Source: Patescibacteria group bacterium
Lineage (GTDB): Bacteria > Patescibacteriota > Patescibacteriia > Patescibacteriales > WJLG01
Assembly (NCBI GenBank): GCA_028716485.1
Contig: JAQUPS010000014.1
Location: forward strand, 1 to 37,630
DNA length: 37,630 nucleotides
Direction of reading: 5' to 3'
Under the pieces are notes generated by a model, which was not told where the DNA came from, did no database searches, and saw only the letters and a program-made list of their open reading frames with translations. The translations under genes were made by a program, and so were the position numbers. The stretch's first letter is position 1, and each line of letters opens with the position of its first letter. Positions 1 to 7,411 of this stretch are shown in pieces.

Positions 1-60
1 GATTGTCTTGAGGCATAGGTTTAACTAAAAAATTAGTTATTGCTATACCTTAGGCCAAAC

Positions 61-107
61 TGACTTCGTCCGCAAGAGGAAACCTCGGACGACCGGCTTC
101 GCCGGTG
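61..107. other. tandem strong hairpins at window edge
   Basis: Two adjacent stem-loops are visible. The first pairs TCGTCCG with CGGACGA and has an inner GAGG-AAA-CCTC helix. The second is ACCGGCTTCGCCGGT. A further AT-rich stem (AACTAA / TTAGTT) lies just upstream. No open frame covers this stretch. It could be the end of a structured RNA gene that begins outside the window, or a dispersed palindromic repeat. I could not match it to tmRNA, SRP RNA or RNase P. Confidence 0.4.
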
Positions 108-135
108 GATTTCTTTATTTATTAAAGAGAAAAAC

Positions 136-163
136 AAAACAAAAACCCGCTTTAAGCGGGCTT
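136..163 (-). terminator. rho-independent terminator of the 146-aa membrane protein gene
   Basis: Read on the minus strand, a CCCGCTT / AAGCGGG stem is followed by TTTTTGTTTTG, just after the stop of the gene at 180-620. The plus strand also ends in a short T run, so it may work both ways. Confidence 0.75.
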
Positions 164-179
164 TTATGATAGAAGTCTA

Positions 180-620
180 TTATCTTCTAAAACGTCGTCT
201 TCTCTTAGAATATCTTCTCCCCGGATCCTTCAGATACGGCCAAAACCCAGACAAGTGTAATAGTAATCCAGTCGAAATAAATACTACAAGATGAGCAACG
301 TAAGGCAATATCAAACAATATGCGGTGTCGCCGAAAAATAACTTGAATATCAAAAAAAGCAGAGTCTGAAATCCTAAATAAGCGCCACTGCCCACGAAAC
401 GATTAAAAGTAGGAGAAAAACCATTTTCAGAATTATAGTGCGCCCTTCCATTGCGGGTTATAATCTCCCAAATAACCCATGTAACTATAGCCAGAAAAAT
501 CGGGATCCAATGCCATGGCCATAGAAAAATAATAATTTGCCACAGAAAAGCTGAAACAGATGAAACCGCCGAAACAGAAATTATTAAGCAAACATCACCT
601 AAAGAAAACACGGTATTCAT
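180..620 (-). CDS. small polytopic membrane protein of unknown function (146 aa)
   Basis: I do not recognise a named family. The protein is very hydrophobic, with about four membrane segments: roughly residues 5-30, 35-52, 75-95 and 98-122. It ends in a strongly basic tail (YSKRRRRFRR) expected on the cytoplasmic side. The ATG at 620 has no clear Shine-Dalgarno sequence, and no better start lies downstream. A good terminator follows the stop, which supports a real transcript. It lies at the far end of the minus-strand defence island, separated from the DUF4209 gene by about 130 AT-rich bases, so it may be either the last gene of the island or old chromosomal flank. The function is open; a small membrane effector or a housekeeping membrane protein are both possible. 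Confidence 0.7.
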   Translation of the reverse strand: MNTVFSLGDVCLIISVSAVSSVSAFLWQIIIFLWPWHWIPIFLAIVTWVIWEIITRNGRAHYNSENGFSPTFNRFVGSGAYLGFQTLLFLIFKLFFGDTAYCLILPYVAHLVVFISTGLLLHLSGFWPYLKDPGRRYSKRRRRFRR

Positions 621-753
621 GTCGATCGACTATTTTTACAATTAAATTTAATTATTTTCTCGAACTACTTCTATGGAAATTTTCACTTTAAACCACTGTC
701 ATTTTTTTATTAACAATAAATATTTATTCATATATTCTCAATCCCCGTCACCG

Positions 754-2556
754 TTACTTTGGCTGTTCACTATTTCTTACTAGCGACAAGCAAAACAAAA
801 CATGAACGAGACGATTCGCAACATCTTCACTTTCAAATAACTTAATATTAATGCCGTGGGCAAAGTTATTCCTCAAATTCCAACCGACCCTTTCTGTCAG
901 CAATACCCTAAAATAGTATTCAGCATCTTCTCCAACCGCCTGAAACACTTCCCTTATTAATCCTCTATTCAATAATTTATCTAAATTAACAACGTCATAA
1001 CCATCGTCAACGTTAGGCCTTATATAGGTTTGGTTATTAATTCGATATAAATTTCTAACTGCATCCTCAATAAGGGGGACGCTTAAACAACACGTGGTAA
1101 GATAGTCCTTGTCCCAAAATGATTTTAATAGCTTCAAAATATAATCCTTATCGTCCTCCTCAAAGACCGGGGACAGGAACAAAACATCAAGAATCTTTTC
1201 TGGTATATATAACTCACGTAATTTATCGAATGCGATTCGAAGAAAAAATGCATGGAAATGCAAATTTCGAGAAAAATTCTCCAAAAGATGTTTATCATAA
1301 TCTTCGGTAATTGAACCAAACTTTACGATAGGATACCCATCTTCCGAGGAGATAACATGACTCATTAAATATGTTAAGGGGTGATTTTTAGACAAATCAT
1401 TAAGCTGGTCCGCAACAGTTTTCTTGCGCAAAATAAAATTAACGGCAATCTTTGCTATTATCTTGTCTGGCGAATCAGAATTATCTACTCCAAAAATTGC
1501 GGTCACAAATTTCTCAATATCTGCGTTCTCGACTTTTATTTCAGTAGAAAATTCATGCATTGCAAACTTACCACGGTTACCCAAGCTGCTTAATTCGTTT
1601 ATAATTCTTACTCGAGCATCTTTAGCAAACTGAAAAACTAAATACTCAAGATAAATATCAATGAATTTTTCAAGATAGTTAGTTATCAGCATTCCGTCCG
1701 AATTTGCGTACTTATTTTTTCTAAACGCAGTCTCAAAATCATTAAGCACTCGTTTAAGATTGGCTTCATCGTTATTAATTGAATAGTAAGATGCTAATAA
1801 TCTAATGACACACTCCACGTGCCAAGGATCAGGATCTTCCATTGCCATAAATCGTTTCAATCTCCCTTCGAGATCGTCCAACAGATTTCGGATTTCTTCA
1901 TTAGACAATGCTAAATTTAATTTCTTTTCGAGTACTAACCACTGGAATGCATAGCCCCAAAGACCAGGCTTATTGTCCTCTGCGTATTTTTTCTCTGTTG
2001 CGATTATCACGTCTTTTAACCCACTCATCCTTGTCTCGTCATTAATCTGGACAGCCAAAGATAAGCACCGCTCAAGCTTAAACCTGCAACCCAATCCATC
2101 ATTCAGATTAGTATTACAAATTTCTATGCCAGAATCTATAATTTTTTGTGCCAGCGTAAAATCAATGTTCTTTTTCAAAACTGCGGGTTCAAAATTAAAA
2201 ACTAAATCAGCATATCGATGGACTAGAACAGGGTGTTTGCATTCAACGGCTCTTTTTCTCCAGTAAGCCAATATTTCAGAATCAACCTGCTTAATACTTG
2301 GAAACTCTACAAATTCACCACTTTCATTTTTCCACACAATCTTGGGACCAAAGTAAATTCCCCAACCGCTATCCTTATTGGAATAATGATCCATAAACTG
2401 AAAAGCTATATATTCGGCTAATTCCTCCTTGTCCGAAAGTTTTTCCTGTTTGACGTTCAAAATTTCCCCGATTTTTTCACCAATCGCAAATTCCTCGATC
2501 GACTCGAGCTTATTCTCCAATTCAGCAAAATAATCTTGCAACCCCCTTCTAATCAT
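754..2556 (-). CDS. DUF4209-like protein with HEPN-type C-terminal motif (600 aa)
   Basis: This is a large, mostly helical soluble protein without signal or membrane segment. The last 100 residues, with a gly/asn stretch around YIRPNVDDGYDV followed by LRNNFAHG, look like the C-terminal part of DUF4209-type proteins. The R-N-N-F-A-H string fits the Rx4-6H signature of HEPN ribonucleases, so an RNase or toxin role is possible. This is inference from one motif. It is the last large gene of the minus-strand defence island, 59 bp after the membrane/coiled-coil gene, and probably in the same transcript. No Shine-Dalgarno is visible before the ATG at 2556. If the HEPN reading is right, it would be a natural abortive-infection effector; otherwise it is an accessory protein that happens to travel with the restriction genes. 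Confidence 0.7.
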   Translation of the reverse strand: MIRRGLQDYFAELENKLESIEEFAIGEKIGEILNVKQEKLSDKEELAEYIAFQFMDHYSNKDSGWGIYFGPKIVWKNESGEFVEFPSIKQVDSEILAYWRKRAVECKHPVLVHRYADLVFNFEPAVLKKNIDFTLAQKIIDSGIEICNTNLNDGLGCRFKLERCLSLAVQINDETRMSGLKDVIIATEKKYAEDNKPGLWGYAFQWLVLEKKLNLALSNEEIRNLLDDLEGRLKRFMAMEDPDPWHVECVIRLLASYYSINNDEANLKRVLNDFETAFRKNKYANSDGMLITNYLEKFIDIYLEYLVFQFAKDARVRIINELSSLGNRGKFAMHEFSTEIKVENADIEKFVTAIFGVDNSDSPDKIIAKIAVNFILRKKTVADQLNDLSKNHPLTYLMSHVISSEDGYPIVKFGSITEDYDKHLLENFSRNLHFHAFFLRIAFDKLRELYIPEKILDVLFLSPVFEEDDKDYILKLLKSFWDKDYLTTCCLSVPLIEDAVRNLYRINNQTYIRPNVDDGYDVVNLDKLLNRGLIREVFQAVGEDAEYYFRVLLTERVGWNLRNNFAHGINIKLFESEDVANRLVHVLFCLSLVRNSEQPK

Positions 2557-2615
2557 AATTTATTCATTTTGAAAAATTGCTAACTTAATAACACTCTAAA
2601 AAATATGAATTACTA

Positions 2616-3359
2616 TTAAATCGCATTATTCAACTCTAAATTCAATTTTGCTTCATCATCCATGATTTTGTCCAATTTACCAGAGAGCGCCATCTCCTCC
2701 AATTCTTTATCTTTTTTTTGCAACGCAACCGCAGGTCTTAATAACTGAATTTGAATTATCTTAACTTTATTTTTTAAACAATCTTCTATTCCCAAAATAT
2801 ATTGTCTTTGATCTTCTTGAAAACTTTTTATCGTCTCGTCTTTTGACTTAATATTCACTTTCAAATCTTCAATATTATATTTATATAAAATTCGAGGGGA
2901 TTCCTCGTACATCTCCAGCCAGGAATTAAATTTTTTAGCCGCAGAAACTGCAATATCAATTTGCTGTGAAATAATATGATGAAAATTCTTACTTAAAACA
3001 AACAGTCTTTCTTCGTTAATATATATTTTATTAAATTCCGCCGGAAGAATTACATTTAATTCTGCTGCCCTATTTTTTAGTATCTCCCCAGATTTATTTA
3101 CAAAATTTTTAAGATTGCCAATTGAATCTTGACACTCCCTGGAAGCCCTGAAAAAAATATTCTCGACTTCTTTTTTATCCCCCTTTATCTGACTATTTTT
3201 TTCAAAATGTGTTTTTATATACCACAATCCGATAGATGATATTATAGCCAAAAAAGAACCGACGATCGAGCCAATTAATGTCTGATATTCTTTTATAAAT
3301 TCTGCTAAATTCATACGGCATTTTTCATTTAGACTTTTCTGGGGCGGTGTTATAACCAT
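2616..3359 (-). CDS. membrane-anchored coiled-coil protein (247 aa)
   Basis: One N-terminal membrane segment (residues about 25-48, LIGSIVGSFLAIISSIGLWY) is followed by about 190 charged, helical residues that read as coiled coil. There is no known catalytic motif. Starting at 3359 gives a GAGG ribosome site 6 nt before the ATG but overlaps the nuclease gene by 35 nt. The alternative ATG at 3314 avoids overlap but has no ribosome site, so I prefer 3359 with translational coupling. Position between a PD-(D/E)XK nuclease and a DUF4209/HEPN-like protein suggests an accessory membrane component of the island. Whether it senses, tethers or disrupts the membrane cannot be told from sequence. Confidence 0.75.
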   Translation of the reverse strand: MVITPPQKSLNEKCRMNLAEFIKEYQTLIGSIVGSFLAIISSIGLWYIKTHFEKNSQIKGDKKEVENIFFRASRECQDSIGNLKNFVNKSGEILKNRAAELNVILPAEFNKIYINEERLFVLSKNFHHIISQQIDIAVSAAKKFNSWLEMYEESPRILYKYNIEDLKVNIKSKDETIKSFQEDQRQYILGIEDCLKNKVKIIQIQLLRPAVALQKKDKELEEMALSGKLDKIMDDEAKLNLELNNAI

Positions 3360-4098
3360 TTATTGCCTCAACATAATTACAGTAATCACAATCAGTACTA
3401 GCATCAGGAATTTTTTTGGCGTTGAGACATTTGTGAGCTTCAATGATGGTTTTTTCTACCCAGGAATCATCGCCCTCATAAGGGATTAAGGTAACGTCGA
3501 ATTCAAGCTTAGCATCAAATGCCTTGCGGTCTGTCTGACCGTTACAATAGACAAAATAACCGGTATCAGAAACTTTATAGCCATTTTGTCTCAAAAGCCA
3601 CTGGTAAACCTCCATCTGTCTTTTATAACCAATCTGCCAATCTTTATTTAGTTCTGTAATATCTTCGTCTTTAGAGGTTGCCTTATAATCTACAACGATG
3701 TACTCCCCTTTTGAATTCTGCCAAAGGTCATCAATAGCGCCAAATATCAATAAATTAGTTGGCTTATGCAAATATTGAACCCCGGTGAAATTATGGCGCC
3801 ATTTATCTAAATCCTTATGGGCAATGGGAGTGGCGTCAATGCCGTATTTTTCAATCAAAGGATGTTTAGTCCCCTTTGCGCGATGAATATCAAATTCCAA
3901 CTTTAAAAGATGGTCAACGGCCGAATTCAACGCGAAAGGAAAGCCTGGCGGCCGACCGACGCCAAGTCGACGATCATAATAAAAACATCTTGGACAATTC
4001 AAAAAAAGATCAATTTTTGATCTTGATAATTTAAAAGATTCTGACGATTCCGGATCATACAAGCCCTTAATTCTTTGTGAATTATAGTATTCGGACAT
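3325..4098 (-). CDS. PD-(D/E)XK nuclease, Cas4/RecB-like (257 aa)
   Basis: The N-terminus reads SRSKIDLFLNCPRCFYYD, the typical opening of the RecB/Cas4-like PDDEXK family. The catalytic core is visible as GAIDDLW followed by VVDYKAT (D ... D-x-K), and a downstream Q-x-x-x-Y stretch (QMEVYQW) matches motif III of such nucleases. Two Cys pairs, CPRC near residue 35 and CDYC near residue 243, could hold an iron-sulfur cluster as in Cas4 and AddB. The gene starts 6 nt after the RT stop and overlaps the next gene by 35 nt, so it belongs to the same operon. Related stand-alone proteins occur widely in Patescibacteria. Here its position beside a reverse transcriptase suggests processing of cDNA or attack on foreign DNA, which is inference. 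Confidence 0.85.
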   Translation of the reverse strand: MSEYYNSQRIKGLYDPESSESFKLSRSKIDLFLNCPRCFYYDRRLGVGRPPGFPFALNSAVDHLLKLEFDIHRAKGTKHPLIEKYGIDATPIAHKDLDKWRHNFTGVQYLHKPTNLLIFGAIDDLWQNSKGEYIVVDYKATSKDEDITELNKDWQIGYKRQMEVYQWLLRQNGYKVSDTGYFVYCNGQTDRKAFDAKLEFDVTLIPYEGDDSWVEKTIIEAHKCLNAKKIPDASTDCDYCNYVEAINGYNTAPEKSK

Positions 4099-4104
4099 AA
4101 AATT

Positions 4105-5496
4105 TTAAATTTTTTTTAATTTTTCTATACGCTTCAAAATAAGACGACTATCAATTTTACTTTTCCCGTAAAAATTCAAAAGTTCGTAATGAAAAGCGTT
4201 GTGAATCAATTTTCGTGAAAGAGCATTGAGCTTTTTTATAAATTCCTGCCTGTCGTTTTTGTTGAGCAATTTGTAGATTTTTTCTAAATGAATAGCCCTT
4301 GCATTTTTTAAATATTCATCATCCAGATAACAACTTATTAACTTCGTTTTTTTAGAAAAATCTATGCTTTTCAAAGCCGAGCAAAACAAAGCCTTGTTTA
4401 ACAATGGAGCTCCATTATCTTTTATATTTATTAAACCTGACTTATCCAATAAATCAAAATAATAATCAACAAATTGCTCAACTTTCTTTTTATCTTTTCT
4501 GTCTTTATCTTCTTTCAGCAAATCAAAAATCTTGAAAGACCGATTATTGATTAAATCTTCTGTCGTCCTCACTTTAACCTTTTTCTGATTGACCGATAAA
4601 CCAAGTGAATTTAGTTTTTTGGATACCTTAAAAATCAAGATGTGAAGTTTATTTTTATCTTCCGCAAAAAGAAACTGATCGTCGGCATATCTCAAATACT
4701 TACATTTATTTTGCTTGCATAATTCATAAACAATTTTGTCATATGGTTGTAAATAAAAATTGGCAAGAATACGCGAGCAGTCGCCCATTGCGTCTTGTGG
4801 TATGCCGACCGTTTGCTTATTGTATAAATTTGTATTTCTATTCCAATAGTTCAAAAAATGAAATAACAAACTGACAATATCCGCGTGTTCTTCGTTGACA
4901 ATCTCCCTGATACGCATTTCTAAAATATCCAAACGGATTGAGTCGTAGTAATTGGCTATGTCTAACTCGGCAACATATTTAAAATTCCTTGCTTTTGCAG
5001 AAGCGTATAATTTCGCGTTCAAATCGCCATACGCCCTAGCCCAAGCCGCCGGATTGAAAGAATATTCGCTAACTGATATGCCGTGAAGTTCGGCGATAAA
5101 ATCTTCGCGGCGATTAAAATTCTTTCGTCTTTTTTCCATTTCATCATCTTCGCCCTTTCTCATCAAACCGCCCAATGTCCAGCCGCCAAAGGTATTTTCT
5201 ACGCGGTTATAAGCGATTTTGTCCTCAATTTTTTTGATGCAGTAATAATAAACGCAGTAATCTTTCAAAGTAAAAACCGGCACAATTCTAGTAACGCCAT
5301 TACCTTTATCTCGGTCAATATAACAACGAGGAACGGACGGATAATATGTTCGTTCCTCAATTTCCTTATATAATTTTTCTACAAAAGAATCTTTATCGGT
5401 TTTATTTTTTGGTATATCAAAAAAGGACTGCTTGTCCTGAAAAGCTCGCCAAAAATCACGATTGAAATATTGTTTGAATTTTTTAAGATCATCCAT
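4105..5496 (-). CDS. defence-type reverse transcriptase, Abi/UG-like (463 aa)
   Basis: The RT palm is clear. Motif A is AELDIANYYDSI (D179), motif C is LRYADDQFLF (D272, D273), and motif B is GIPQDAMGDCSRILANFYL at about 231-249. The usual PQG of motif B is PQD here. An N-terminal extension (residues 1-170) precedes the palm, and a helical tail of about 170 residues without endonuclease or maturase motifs follows, as in Abi/UG defence RTs. The ATG lies inside the end of the HsdM/S gene (8-nt overlap), so the two are translationally coupled. There is no room for a retron-type ncRNA next to the gene within the coding block. It is not a DGR RT, which has a different motif B and YMDD-type motif C. 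Exact class needs a phylogeny. Confidence 0.9.
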   Translation of the reverse strand: MDDLKKFKQYFNRDFWRAFQDKQSFFDIPKNKTDKDSFVEKLYKEIEERTYYPSVPRCYIDRDKGNGVTRIVPVFTLKDYCVYYYCIKKIEDKIAYNRVENTFGGWTLGGLMRKGEDDEMEKRRKNFNRREDFIAELHGISVSEYSFNPAAWARAYGDLNAKLYASAKARNFKYVAELDIANYYDSIRLDILEMRIREIVNEEHADIVSLLFHFLNYWNRNTNLYNKQTVGIPQDAMGDCSRILANFYLQPYDKIVYELCKQNKCKYLRYADDQFLFAEDKNKLHILIFKVSKKLNSLGLSVNQKKVKVRTTEDLINNRSFKIFDLLKEDKDRKDKKKVEQFVDYYFDLLDKSGLINIKDNGAPLLNKALFCSALKSIDFSKKTKLISCYLDDEYLKNARAIHLEKIYKLLNKNDRQEFIKKLNALSRKLIHNAFHYELLNFYGKSKIDSRLILKRIEKLKKI

Positions 5497-7411
5497 AGAT
5501 TGACTTTATGATTGCCCCTATCTTTCCTTTGTTTTTTGCTATCTTCTCTGTATATTCTCTATTTTCTCGGTTATATCTTTCAATATCATTCATTATCTTT
5601 TGTTGATCTTTAATAGACGGCAACGGAATTATGATATTCCCAACATCAGAGGTTTTTAATGAGGGGTAATCTTGATCATTAGTTAAGCTGCGAGCATCAA
5701 TACTAAGCAATATATGAAATAAGAAACTCGGAATAATTTTAGCTTCATCCGGAATTATCGTTGCGAGATGGCTTGATACATATCCAGACACACCCAACAT
5801 GGCTCTATGATTTAGAAATGTTGAAGCACCGCTTTTCGGAAAAAGAATTGTATTTTTTGGGAATAATTTTAAACCTTTTATGCCCGCTTCATTTAAATTA
5901 TCCCGGGAAGAAATTAAATTATCAGAGATATGAACAGCACCAACATCTGATGTTCTAAAAAATGGAAATTTACCATTTTCAAATAATTTTTTTTCTTGGG
6001 GCGCAGAATTACCTGAGCCAATTTCAGCGACCTCATTAACCCTAACTAATTGCCATTTTTTGTTAGTCCTCTTAATCGTGCGGTAAGTACTACCGGTCAA
6101 GTTTAGAGATTTGTTATTAACAATATCGGCTCTCGCCAAAGTGAAATAAGAAATTTCGTTAAATGTTTTTTGTTTTCCATTTTGTAATTCCGATCTATAA
6201 GACTTCAGTATTTCAATAGTGTTTGGAATGTCGTTCTCTTTAACTGGGCTTGGATTTGTTGTAAGAGAAAATCCGTGATTTTTAATCTCATAAAATAGAA
6301 TATTTTCTGGCTTTAATGTTTTATCTAAAAATATGATATTCGTTTTTTTACCAGAATATGGGTTAAAAACTCCAGATGGTAATGAAACAACGCACCAAAG
6401 ACCATTATCTAAAAATAATTTGCGGATTGCTTGATGTCCTTTGCTTCCGTCAAAAATTATTCCTTCCGGCACAATTACGCCCATTCGTCCGTTGAAATTG
6501 AGATGATGAACCATATACTCGCAAAACAATACTTCAGTTTTGTTTGAAGTAATCGCGAAACGAGAATGTCGGCGCGCGCCGCCTTTCGGTGTAATAAACG
6601 GCGGATTGGCGACAATAATATCAAAAGTGTGTTGCCAAAGATTTTCATTGAGAAGCGTGTCGTTTTCAGAAACATTCGGCACTTTCAATCCGTGTAGATA
6701 AAGGTTAGCGAGAGAAAACTTGACCATTAACGGCTCCATATCCCAACCGAAAATAGTTTCGTTGTAGAGCTTTTTTGTTTGTTCCGGATTGAGTTTTAAC
6801 CTGCCTTTTTCATCTGTGTATTTTCCTTTGAGATAATTAAAAGCGGCGACTAAAAATCCAGCCGTTCCGCAAGCCGGATCGGCAATTTTTTCGCCGATGT
6901 TCGGATCAACGACACGAACAATAAAATCAATAATATGTCGTGGTGTGCGAAATTGTCCCAGCTCGTTTTGCGTTCCTAAAATTGGCAATAAGCTTTCATA
7001 AAAATCGCCTAAATCCAAACCATCGGAAAATTTGTCATTCAAGTATTGCAGAAATGAGCTTAAAACTTTTGGCTCAAGGATTTTCAAATATGAACGCTCA
7101 AAAACTTTGCGGACAGTCGGATCTATATGGGGATTTTTGTAAAGCGATTCAACGGCTTCGCGACATTCTTTGACTAATTCTTCGCCACTATGACGCATTA
7201 AAACATCGAAGTGATAACGTTCCCATGCGCCGGTAAAAATCAATTCTTTTGAGCCAATCCGAACAAGATCATCATGCTTTCTAGATAATTGCTTCAAAAA
7301 CAGAAACAAAGTTATTTGCTCTATTTGATCAGTCGGCATTGCCACCTTGCCAACAATGATTTGGCGCAAGTCGGCAATGACTTTATTTAATTCTTGTGGT
7401 TTAGTTGACAT
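5489..7411 (-). CDS. hsdM: type I restriction-modification methylase fused to a half specificity subunit
   Basis: Residues 1-440 are an HsdM-type N6-adenine methylase: a helical N-domain, motif I DPACGTAGF (178-186) and motif IV NPPF (269-272). From about residue 450 a single HsdS-type target recognition domain begins (WQLVRVNEVAEIGSGNS), with the typical SLKTSDVGNIIIPLPSIKDQQKI close at about 585-606 and then a helical spacer to residue 640. A normal HsdS has two recognition domains; one fused half would be expected to dimerise and read a palindromic, interrupted site. The gene overlaps hsdR by 11 nt and the RT by 8 nt. No separate hsdS exists in the window. It protects host DNA and gives HsdR its target. 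Confidence 0.93.
   Translation of the reverse strand: MSTKPQELNKVIADLRQIIVGKVAMPTDQIEQITLFLFLKQLSRKHDDLVRIGSKELIFTGAWERYHFDVLMRHSGEELVKECREAVESLYKNPHIDPTVRKVFERSYLKILEPKVLSSFLQYLNDKFSDGLDLGDFYESLLPILGTQNELGQFRTPRHIIDFIVRVVDPNIGEKIADPACGTAGFLVAAFNYLKGKYTDEKGRLKLNPEQTKKLYNETIFGWDMEPLMVKFSLANLYLHGLKVPNVSENDTLLNENLWQHTFDIIVANPPFITPKGGARRHSRFAITSNKTEVLFCEYMVHHLNFNGRMGVIVPEGIIFDGSKGHQAIRKLFLDNGLWCVVSLPSGVFNPYSGKKTNIIFLDKTLKPENILFYEIKNHGFSLTTNPSPVKENDIPNTIEILKSYRSELQNGKQKTFNEISYFTLARADIVNNKSLNLTGSTYRTIKRTNKKWQLVRVNEVAEIGSGNSAPQEKKLFENGKFPFFRTSDVGAVHISDNLISSRDNLNEAGIKGLKLFPKNTILFPKSGASTFLNHRAMLGVSGYVSSHLATIIPDEAKIIPSFLFHILLSIDARSLTNDQDYPSLKTSDVGNIIIPLPSIKDQQKIMNDIERYNRENREYTEKIAKNKGKIGAIIKSIYG

Noticed and set aside
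4105-5496. RT as part of a diversity-generating retroelement
   Set aside because: Motif B is IPQDAMGDC and motif C is YADD, not the DGR-type motifs. No template/variable repeat pair or Avd gene lies next to it. The 23S-IVP gene is 16 kb away inside another operon.
4105-5496. RT as a retron
   Set aside because: The genes on both sides overlap or nearly touch it, leaving no space for an msr-msd RNA directly before the RT.
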